This document shows, piece after piece, positions 1 to 5,536 of a stretch of 12,685 nt of DNA; position 1 is the stretch's first letter, and each line of letters opens with the position of its first letter. Source of the stretch: Myxococcales bacterium (GTDB taxonomy: Bacteria; Myxococcota_A; UBA9160; SMWR01). A program made the translations under genes and the position numbers. The notes below the pieces were generated by a model. That model worked only from the letters and a program-made list of their open reading frames with translations, was not told the DNA's origin and searched no databases. The stretch is from positions 1-12,685 of the forward strand of contig JACZVU010000068.1 of assembly GCA_022572485.1 (NCBI GenBank), read 5' to 3'.

Positions 1-69
1 GGCGAAACTGATTGCCACGACCTTCTGGATCGTGACGCTGTCGTCAGCCAATAGAATCGTCTTCGGCAT
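1..69 (-). CDS. Response regulator receiver-domain protein (partial, N-terminus only)
   Basis: Only the first 23 codons lie in the window; the gene continues beyond the left edge. The ATG at 69-67 is preceded by a G-rich stretch (GTGGGGGGACC) that could serve as ribosome binding site. The peptide begins MPKTILLADDSVTIQKVV: a beta-1 strand followed by the acidic DD pair that binds Mg2+ in CheY-like receivers, then a T-I-Q-K-V helix start. From family knowledge, this form of N-terminus is common in deltaproteobacterial receiver proteins, some of which carry further C-terminal domains. The phosphoacceptor Asp and any output domain are outside the window, so the role is unknown. It is divergent from the PP2C gene, with about 245 bp between them in which I see no convincing promoter. 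Confidence 0.75.
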   Translation of the reverse strand, partial: MPKTILLADDSVTIQKVVAISFA

Positions 70-314
70 GGTCCCCCCACGGGTGCGCGTGCCGCGCAGA
101 ACGGCGCTGCTCGGGCAAGTGCTCCTCGGCATGTAGTATCGACGGCGGATTCCCCAGAATTGAATGGTTTTTTGCCTTTGTCATCCCCCGCGCACCCGGC
201 GACAGGGTCAAGACGGCTCCCCCTCATTCCGATGAACCTTGGGAAGAGTATTCCGCCTCCGGCTGCGTGGGTCGACCGGCGGGCTGGCACACCCTGCGAA
301 GGCTCCCAGAACGC

Positions 315-1049
315 ATGATACTCCGATCCGCCGCCCGAACCGATGTTGGTCGCAGACGCAGCACCAACGAGGACTGCTACGCGATCGCCGCGGAACTGGG
401 GTATTTTGTCGTCGCCGATGGGATGGGGGGCCACAAGGCCGGACAGCTCGCCAGCCAACTGGCTGCCGAAGCGGCTGTGAGGGCGCTCGAAGCCCTCGAA
501 GGCTCGGCGGCGACGCTCACCGAAAAGCTGAGATGTACGGTCGCCGCCGCAAATCGGGAGATCTACGTCGCGGCCCAGACCAAGGCCGAATTCGCCGGCA
601 TGGGGACCACTCTGGTTTCGCTCCTCGCCGCGGAGGGGAGGATCGCGCTTGCGCACGTGGGAGACAGCCGCGCCTATCTGGTCCGCGGCGGCCGCATTCG
701 ACAGCTGACCGATGATCACTCGGTCGTCGGCGAACTCGTTCGGCGACGTGAGATCACGGAGTCGGCGGCTCGTGAACACCCGCACCGGCACGTGCTGACC
801 CGGGCGGTCGGTGTGCGGCGCGAGGTGGCTCCTGATCTGGCGGAACTGACATCTTCTCCGGGTGATCTCTTCATACTCTGTTCGGACGGTCTGACGGGGC
901 TCGTCCACGATGAAGAAATCGCTGAGGCGGCGAACGCCGGTACCGACCTCGACGCGATCTGCGCGCAACTCGTCGACCTCGCAAACGAGCGCGGAGGTGA
1001 GGACAACATCACGATTGTCCTGGTTCGCTACGAGAAAGAAACCGCCTGA
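315..1049 (+). CDS. PP2C-family serine/threonine protein phosphatase (Stp type)
   Basis: A metal-dependent phosphatase that removes phosphate from Ser/Thr of cytoplasmic proteins, usually opposing Hanks-type kinases. From the ATG at 315 it has 244 residues, close to the usual 240-260 for compact bacterial Stp/PrpC enzymes. All core motifs are visible: R-x5-NED (residues 15-20), VADGMGGHKAG (33-43, metal ligand D35), GMGTTLV (95-101), AHVGDSRAYL (113-122), LTDDHS (131-136), HVLTRAVG (159-166), CSDGL (189-193, D191) and the terminal EDNITIVLV (229-237, D230). There is no transmembrane segment and no extra domain. The frame is open back to a GTG at 267, but those 16 codons look non-homologous; the start at 315 has only a weak GAAGG far upstream. 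No kinase gene is visible nearby. It converges on fliA with a 36-bp gap. The family call is firm; the substrate is unknown. Confidence 0.93.
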   Translation: MILRSAARTDVGRRRSTNEDCYAIAAELGYFVVADGMGGHKAGQLASQLAAEAAVRALEALEGSAATLTEKLRCTVAAANREIYVAAQTKAEFAGMGTTLVSLLAAEGRIALAHVGDSRAYLVRGGRIRQLTDDHSVVGELVRRREITESAAREHPHRHVLTRAVGVRREVAPDLAELTSSPGDLFILCSDGLTGLVHDEEIAEAANAGTDLDAICAQLVDLANERGGEDNITIVLVRYEKETA

Positions 1050-1085
1050 ATCCGCGGGGCCGATGGGGAGGCCTCGCTCGTTCGC

Positions 1086-1850
1086 CTAGCGATCCAGCAT
1101 TCCCTTGAGCTTTGCTCGCAATCGGAGTACGGATTTGGTGTGGATCTGGCAGACCCGCGATTCCGTGATGCCGAGGATCGATCCGATTTCCTTCATGTTG
1201 AGATCCTCGTAGTAGTAGAGCGAGATGACCAGACGCTCTTTTTCGGGGAGCGTCCCGATCGTATCCGCGATCACCTGTTTGCTTTCGGCGAGCTTCAGTG
1301 ACGCAAACGGGTTTTCGGAGTTCACGTCTTCGACGATGTCGCTGAAGGTGCCCGTGCGATCACCATCTGAGTTGGTCCCGCGAATTTCTTCGAGATTCAC
1401 CAGAGAAATACCGCGCACCTGGTTGAGGAGTTCGTGGAATTTGTCGATCTGGATGCCGAGTGAATCTGCGACCTCGTCTTCACTCGCGGTACGCCCCAGG
1501 CGCTGCTCAACCTCTCCATAGGCTCGCTCCAGACGGCGGCTCTTCTGACGAACGCTGCGGGGGACCCAATCTAGCGAGCGAAGCTGATCGAGGATTGCGC
1601 CCTTGATGCGAAACTCCGCGTACGTCTTGAACTTGCAGTTCTTGTCGGGGTCGTACTTGTCGATGGCATCCATCAGGCCGATCACGCCGGTGTTGTGCAG
1701 ATCGTCGAGATCGATATGGGAGGGCAGTCGAACCGCGATTCGATTCACGATGTAACGGATCAGCGATGTGTGCTCGAGCACGATCCGCTCCTTGAGCATC
1801 GGGGGGACCTCAGGGCCCTGTTCCTTCGCTTCTCTGAGCAGGCCTTCCAT
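1086..1850 (-). CDS. fliA: RNA polymerase sigma factor FliA (sigma-28, flagellar)
   Basis: A group 3 sigma factor that directs RNA polymerase to late flagellar, motility and chemotaxis promoters. The 254 residues match the usual 240-260. Region 2 spans about 25-95 (LVEHTSLIRY-like start, DLDDLHNTGVIGLMDAIDKYD, FKTYAEFRIKGAILDQLRSLDWVPRSVR). Region 3 spans about 100-160 (RLGRTASEDEVADSLG). Region 4 spans about 190-245 (LPEKERLVISLYYYEDLNMKEIG and the helix-turn-helix LGITESRVCQIHTKSVLRLR). The frame is open to a TTG/ATG up to 1997, but the ATG at 1850 has a good AGGAAAGGA ribosome binding site eight bases upstream and matches the family N-terminus. A sigma-54 promoter about 92 bases upstream of this ATG suggests middle-class flagellar regulation. 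From sequence alone, a WhiG-like sigma is the only real alternative. Confidence 0.95.
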   Translation of the reverse strand: MEGLLREAKEQGPEVPPMLKERIVLEHTSLIRYIVNRIAVRLPSHIDLDDLHNTGVIGLMDAIDKYDPDKNCKFKTYAEFRIKGAILDQLRSLDWVPRSVRQKSRRLERAYGEVEQRLGRTASEDEVADSLGIQIDKFHELLNQVRGISLVNLEEIRGTNSDGDRTGTFSDIVEDVNSENPFASLKLAESKQVIADTIGTLPEKERLVISLYYYEDLNMKEIGSILGITESRVCQIHTKSVLRLRAKLKGMLDR

Positions 1851-1941
1851 GGACAGATTCCTTTCCTCGGCTGATGGGCTGCAGTAAGTCCCACGGCAAT
1901 CGGCTGTTCGCGGCCGCCTGCCATCTATGCTTGCGCTGAGA

Positions 1942-1958
1942 AGCACGTGCTGTGCCAA
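1942..1958 (-). promoter_or_regulatory. Sigma-54 (RpoN) promoter of fliA
   Basis: On the minus strand the bases read TTGGCACAGCACGTGCT. Compared with TTGGCACG-N4-TTGCW, the -24 element TTGGCAC is exact, the -12 element GTGCT differs at one base, and the GG-to-GC spacing is exactly canonical. With the C of GC (1943) as -12, transcription would start near 1931, leaving about 80 bases of leader before the fliA ATG at 1850. The site is intergenic and correctly oriented. From established knowledge, fliA is under sigma-54 control in several flagellar hierarchies such as Vibrio and Pseudomonas. Assignment here is by eye only. Confidence 0.75.
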
Positions 1959-2029
1959 TTGCGTTGGAATGCTGAAGCCGAGGGCGACGCGGAGCATCGA
2001 GCCTGCAGCAGGGCCGCTTGGATATGGCT

Positions 2030-2054
2030 TAAGTAGTTGATTCTACTATTTTTT
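2030..2054 (-). promoter_or_regulatory. IHF binding site with A-tract, upstream of the fliA promoter
   Basis: The minus strand at 2042-2030 reads AATCAACTACTTA, a full match to the IHF core WATCAANNNNTTR. A run of six A (2054-2049) lies six bases 5' of the core, the arrangement seen in strong sites such as lambda H'. The centre is about 80 bp upstream of the -24 element, between the promoter and the candidate enhancer repeats. IHF commonly bends DNA at such a place so that an NtrC-type activator can touch sigma-54 polymerase. The 13-mer is seen directly; binding is inferred. Confidence 0.6.
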
Positions 2055-2139
2055 CGGTCTTTCCAAAAGCGTCCGCAAGAGCGGGAAGGTTCGCTGGTTC
2101 GGCTGCCGCCGATGGTGGCAGCCGGCGTAGTGGGTGTGC

Positions 2140-2155
2140 AACACCGTCAGTGTTT
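2140..2155. promoter_or_regulatory. Candidate enhancer (UAS) repeat, promoter-proximal copy
   Basis: The plus strand reads AACACCGTCAGTGTTT. It contains a perfect dyad AACAC-N5-GTGTT and matches a second copy starting 42 bp away at 13 of 16 positions. Its centre is about 215 bp upstream of the predicted fliA transcription start, within the usual range for NtrC-family enhancer sites. A dyad of this kind would suit a Fis-type helix-turn-helix dimer. Which protein binds is inferred from the neighbouring activator gene, not shown. Confidence 0.4.
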
Positions 2156-2181
2156 CGACGTTTGGGGCGCAGAAGGGTTAC

Positions 2182-2197
2182 GAAACCGTCAGCGTTT
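2182..2197. promoter_or_regulatory. Candidate enhancer (UAS) repeat, distal copy
   Basis: The plus strand reads GAAACCGTCAGCGTTT, sharing the ACCGTCAG core and GTTT end with the copy at 2140-2155. It contains a looser dyad AAAC-N7-GTTT. The offset of 42 bp equals four turns of B-DNA, placing both copies on the same helix face as expected for cooperative activator binding. It lies about 50 bp downstream of the stop codon of the activator gene. Confidence 0.38.
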
Positions 2198-2209
2198 TGC
2201 CGGTGCTGT

Positions 2210-2236
2210 GCCGCTCGGCCGCGATTCGAGAGCGGC
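2210..2236. repeat. Inverted repeat just downstream of the activator gene
   Basis: GCCGCTC (2210-2216) and GAGCGGC (2230-2236) form a perfect 7-bp inverted repeat with a 13-base loop, ten bases after the stop codon of the minus-strand activator gene. There is no following U-tract on the minus strand, so it is not a standard intrinsic terminator. It could stabilise the 3' end or be incidental in GC-rich DNA. Confidence 0.3.
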
Positions 2237-2246
2237 TGTCGTGGAC

Positions 2247-3866
2247 TCAGTGCGGACGCTGGGGGTCCGGTGAATCGCCCGCCTTTCTCCTGGTGCCCCG
2301 TTCTGCAGACTCGCCTGCCTCGCTTCGGCGTTTACCCCTTGCACGGCTTGTCTGATCGGTCTCTCTTGAATCGCGCGAAGCTCCATCGAACTTGACACCC
2401 TTTTTCTTCATTTTCTCGAGCATCGTCGTTCGATTCATCTGGATCAGCTGCGCTGCGCGATTCTTGTTGCCATGGGTGATTTCGAGCGCCTGGAGGATGA
2501 GGTCCGATTCGAACTGATCGACTACGTCGCGGAAGTTTAGCCCTTGCGGTGGAATCTGCGGTGCGGCGGGCGATGGTGGGGGGCTCACCTGTAGCGACTT
2601 CGGTAGATCAGTCGCGACGATTTCGCGACCGGAACCGAGTGTCACCATGCGCTCGATGAGATTTTCGAGTTCTCGGACGTTTCCTGGCCAATCAAATCCC
2701 GTCAATTGTTCGATGACCTCATCGGAGAAAGCGATCGCTTGGCCGACGCGGTTTTCGTTGACGATGTCCAAGAAGTGCTGGGCGAGCAGCGGGATGTCGT
2801 CGCGGCGCTCTCGAAGGGGCGGAACCACGATCGGAATCACATTGAGCCGGTAGTACAGATCCTCTCGAAAGCGACGCTCGGCAATCGCATCTTCGAGGTT
2901 CTGGTTGGTTGCGGCAATTACGCGCACGTCAACTCGCTGGGTCTTGGATGAGCCGACGGGTTCAAAGGTGCGATCCTGGAGCACCCGCAACAACTTCACC
3001 TGCAAGGTGGCGCTCATATCTCCGATCTCATCGAGGAAGATCGTGCCCTCGTGGGCAACGGAAAATCTCCCCTCGCGATTGGCGACGGCATTGGTGAAGG
3101 CGCCGCGAATGTGGCCGAAGAGTTCGGATTCGAGGAGTTCTTCTGGGATCGCTCCACAGTTGACGGTGACGAACATCTTGTCCGCCCGCTTGCTGTTGAA
3201 GTGGATCGCATGTGCCACGAGTTCTTTGCCGGTCCCGCTTTCCCCGGTAATGAGAACCGTGCTGTCAGTCAGGGCCACCTTGGAGACGGTTTCCAAAACG
3301 TCGCGTAGCGCGGCGCTTGTGCCGATGATGTTCTCGAAGCGGTATTTCGAGCGAAGCTGGCCCTGGAGGAGGCGGTTTTCGGACTTGAGTCGGCCGTGTT
3401 CGATGGCCTGCTCGACGAGCTTGCGCACGATGTCGAGATGACTCTGATCGAAGGGTTTTTCCAGGTACCAGTAGGCACCGGCTCTGAGCGATTCGACCGA
3501 GCTATCGGGGCTTCCGTAGCCCGTGATGATGATGCAGGGCAGATCCGGTGTGATCTCGTGAATCTGCCGCACCAGTTCGAGTCCGTTGATTCCGGGCATC
3601 TGGATGTCCGCAAGAACGAGGTCGATCGGCTGGTTCGAGATGATATCGAGCGCAGCTGTGGCATCGCGCGCTGTGGCAACGTTGTGGCCAGCGCGGGCTA
3701 GAATGCGCTCGAGGGCGCGCCGATAGAGTTCCTCGTCATCGACGACAAGGATGTTGGGTTCGCGCAGTGGGATCGCCTCCGCTTTGCGGAGGGGGGGCAA
3801 GCGTATCTTAGAGAGCCCGGCCGATCCATTCAAGCGTCCCGGTTTTGAGACCGATAAGACCGTCAT
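2247..3866 (-). CDS. Sigma-54-dependent NtrC-family response regulator with GAFTNA loop (candidate flagellar activator)
   Basis: A bacterial enhancer-binding protein that uses ATP to open sigma-54 promoters. The order is receiver (about 38-155; D43/D44, phosphoacceptor D87, T115, K137), AAA+ domain (about 178-410; Walker A GESGTGKE 208-215, Walker B FLDE 277-280, RFREDLYYRLN 332-342, WPGNVREL 393-400) and Fis-type helix-turn-helix (about 452-490, HGNKNRAAQLIQMNRTTMLEKMKKKG). The sigma-54 contact loop at 255-260 reads GAFTNA rather than GAFTGA. A charged, disordered-looking tail of about 50 residues follows the helix-turn-helix. The ATG at 3866 has AAGG at good spacing, but the receiver starts only near residue 38, so a TTG at 3800 or a CTG at 3767 behind GCGGAGG are alternatives. 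It lies upstream of fliA on the same strand and is the natural candidate to activate that promoter. Confidence 0.92.
   Translation of the reverse strand: MTVLSVSKPGRLNGSAGLSKIRLPPLRKAEAIPLREPNILVVDDEELYRRALERILARAGHNVATARDATAALDIISNQPIDLVLADIQMPGINGLELVRQIHEITPDLPCIIITGYGSPDSSVESLRAGAYWYLEKPFDQSHLDIVRKLVEQAIEHGRLKSENRLLQGQLRSKYRFENIIGTSAALRDVLETVSKVALTDSTVLITGESGTGKELVAHAIHFNSKRADKMFVTVNCGAIPEELLESELFGHIRGAFTNAVANREGRFSVAHEGTIFLDEIGDMSATLQVKLLRVLQDRTFEPVGSSKTQRVDVRVIAATNQNLEDAIAERRFREDLYYRLNVIPIVVPPLRERRDDIPLLAQHFLDIVNENRVGQAIAFSDEVIEQLTGFDWPGNVRELENLIERMVTLGSGREIVATDLPKSLQVSPPPSPAAPQIPPQGLNFRDVVDQFESDLILQALEITHGNKNRAAQLIQMNRTTMLEKMKKKGVKFDGASRDSRETDQTSRARGKRRSEAGESAERGTRRKAGDSPDPQRPH
3776..3792 (-). 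promoter_or_regulatory. Hairpin containing a Shine-Dalgarno-like sequence
   Basis: CCTCCGC and GCGGAGG form a perfect 7-bp stem with a 3-base loop. On the minus strand the 3' arm GCGGAGG sits eight bases before an in-frame CTG (3767), right before the receiver domain of the activator. If that CTG is a start, its ribosome binding site is sequestered. If translation begins at 3866, the hairpin is merely inside the coding region. Confidence 0.3.
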
Positions 3867-5340
3867 GGCAGCCTTGAGCGTGGGATCGTCCGATGAACAT
3901 CGCTTTTCCCCGCCCGAAGAGCTGGGTTTCGTGCTTCTCGTTGACGATGAGCCGCTGTTGCTCCGATCGCTGAAGCGGGTTCTCGAGAGGGCCGGTTATG
4001 AGATCGCGCTCGCGGAATCGGTGGCGGAAGCGGAGCCTTATCTGACCGACCCGCGCCTCGATGTGGTACTCGTGGATCTCTTGCTCGGGCCGCTCAGCGG
4101 GCTCAAATTGCTCGAACAGATCAAGAGCGTGCGTCCGGAAGTCGAGGTCATCGTCATGACCGGCCATGGCAGCATCGAGAGCGCCGTGGGTTGCATTCGA
4201 CGAGGAGCCTTCGACTATCTCGAGAAGCCGTTCGACGACCCTCACCGGATCCAAACGACCGTTCGCAAGGCGATCGAAAGGCGCAGCCTGGTTCGCCGCA
4301 ACCACCAACTCGAAGATGAATTGCGCGCGCGCGTTTCGATTCCGGAATTCGTCGGAAAATCACCGGCCATGCGGGATCTTGCGAGCAAGATCCACAGCCT
4401 CCGGCACAACGAAAGCCACATCCTGATACAGGGGGAGAGCGGAACCGGAAAAGAGTTGGTGGCCTACGCGTTGCATTCCAGCAGTCCGCGCTCTTCGGGT
4501 GATTTCGTTCCGGTGGACTGTGGGGCCCTTCCGGAAACGATCATCGAAAGCGAGTTGTTTGGCCACGAGAAGGGTGCGTTCACGGGGGCGATTGGCGCGC
4601 CGGGTCTGTTTCGGATCGCAAATCGAGGAACGCTCTTCCTCGATGAGATTGGCGAGATCCCGTCCCACCTCCAGGCGAAACTCTTGCGTGCCCTGCAGAA
4701 CAAAGAGGTTCGGCCCGTTGGTGCGGCGAGCTCCGTGCCCATCGACATCCGGGTGATTTCTGCAACGCACCGCGATCTCGCGGCGATGGTCGATGAGGGT
4801 GCTTTTCGAGCCGATCTCTTCTATCGCCTCAATGTGGTTCGGATCATGATTCCACCGCTTCGCGAACGACGCGGGGATATTCCGCTGCTCGTACACCATT
4901 TTCTCCGCAAGCACGCAAACGAGAATTCGCGAATCGAGGGAATTGATGAGCGGGCGCTCGAATTGCTGATGGCATCCGATTGGCCGGGCAACGTTCGCGA
5001 ACTCGAGAACACCATCGAGTCGGCCATGGCGTTGGCTCCTGGGCCGCGGTTGCGCATTTCCGACCTGGCGCTCAATCGACCGGCGAGCCGCTCCACTTCG
5101 GTGTTCGTTCCGACGGCCCTGCCGATTTCCCTGGGCGCCTACGAGCGGTGCGCGCTCGAGCGGGCGTTGGCGGAATGCGCGGGAGATGTCACGGCTGCTG
5201 CAAGAGTCCTCGAGATTGGTCGCAGCACCCTCTATCGGAAACTCACAAAGCACGGTATTGCCGTGGGAGGTCGTTTTCAGCCGGATCGGTCGCCGACCGC
5301 ATCCACGTCGGATCGGTACGGCATCACCCGAGGTGGTTGA
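3865..5340 (+). CDS. Sigma-54-dependent NtrC-family response regulator
   Basis: A second enhancer-binding protein, 491 residues from the ATG at 3865. The receiver spans about 21-135 (D27/D28, phosphoacceptor D71 in VLVDLLLG, T99, K121). The AAA+ domain spans about 160-395 (Walker A GESGTGKE 190-197, GAFTGA 237-242 intact, Walker B FLDE 258-261, WPGNVRELEN 373-382). The Fis-type helix-turn-helix spans about 430-465 (AGDVTAAARVLEIGRSTLYRKLTKHG). The usual family length is 440-500. The frame is open back to 3751, inside the divergent activator gene, so 3865 was preferred; its ribosome binding site is weak and a GTG at 3880 is possible. It is followed on the same strand, after about 196 bp, by a histidine kinase and a receiver protein, suggesting a shared pathway. 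Target promoters are unknown; no sigma-54 site was seen beside it. Confidence 0.93.
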   Translation: MAALSVGSSDEHRFSPPEELGFVLLVDDEPLLLRSLKRVLERAGYEIALAESVAEAEPYLTDPRLDVVLVDLLLGPLSGLKLLEQIKSVRPEVEVIVMTGHGSIESAVGCIRRGAFDYLEKPFDDPHRIQTTVRKAIERRSLVRRNHQLEDELRARVSIPEFVGKSPAMRDLASKIHSLRHNESHILIQGESGTGKELVAYALHSSSPRSSGDFVPVDCGALPETIIESELFGHEKGAFTGAIGAPGLFRIANRGTLFLDEIGEIPSHLQAKLLRALQNKEVRPVGAASSVPIDIRVISATHRDLAAMVDEGAFRADLFYRLNVVRIMIPPLRERRGDIPLLVHHFLRKHANENSRIEGIDERALELLMASDWPGNVRELENTIESAMALAPGPRLRISDLALNRPASRSTSVFVPTALPISLGAYERCALERALAECAGDVTAAARVLEIGRSTLYRKLTKHGIAVGGRFQPDRSPTASTSDRYGITRGG

Positions 5341-5522
5341 TCGCTCTTGAAAGCCCTCATGCCGATGCGTTCGACTCCCCGGATCCGCGTTTCACCGGGT
5401 GCCCGCCGGTTCGCGTTTAGGCTGCTTCGCTCTTGCTGGAGTGGAAGGCGATCCGGTAGGCTCGATTCCCCCTCCGCACTGCGCCATGCTCTCAGCATCC
5501 ATCGTCCAGATGGCCTGCCCCG

Positions 5523-5528
5523 TAGGAG
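5523..5528 (+). promoter_or_regulatory. Ribosome binding site deciding the kinase start
   Basis: TAGGAG ends eight bases before the GTG at 5537. It is the only good Shine-Dalgarno match among the possible starts of this frame (GTG 5399, ATG 5486, ATG 5510, GTG 5537, ATG 5582). The 5341-5536 gap otherwise shows nothing I can identify. Confidence 0.6.
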
Positions 5529-5536
5529 TGAGCTTC

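Noticed and set aside
284..300. TGGCAC followed by CTGCG before the PP2C gene as a sigma-54 promoter
   Set aside because: The distance between the GG and GC elements is two bases short, which sigma-54 does not tolerate.
2032..2054. AGTAG/CTACT stem followed by six T as a plus-strand intrinsic terminator
   Set aside because: The stem is only five AT-rich pairs and there is no plus-strand gene before it; the same bases match an IHF site better.
2037..2398. Several small open frames in the fliA upstream region
   Set aside because: No ribosome binding sites or protein-like sequence; the same bases are better explained as promoter, IHF and repeat elements.
3841..3860. CCGATAA near the divergent start as a sigma-28 (FliA) -10 element
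   Set aside because: The matching -35 part is poor (about 5 of 8 with off spacing) and the transcript would begin at or after the start codon.
3859..3865. ACCGTCA at the divergent start as a third copy of the enhancer repeat
   Set aside because: Only seven bases match, no dyad is present, and one or two chance hits of a 7-mer are expected in a window this size.
4360..5253. Minus-strand open frame of 297 codons inside the second activator gene
   Set aside because: Antisense to conserved AAA+ coding sequence and without domain-like sequence.
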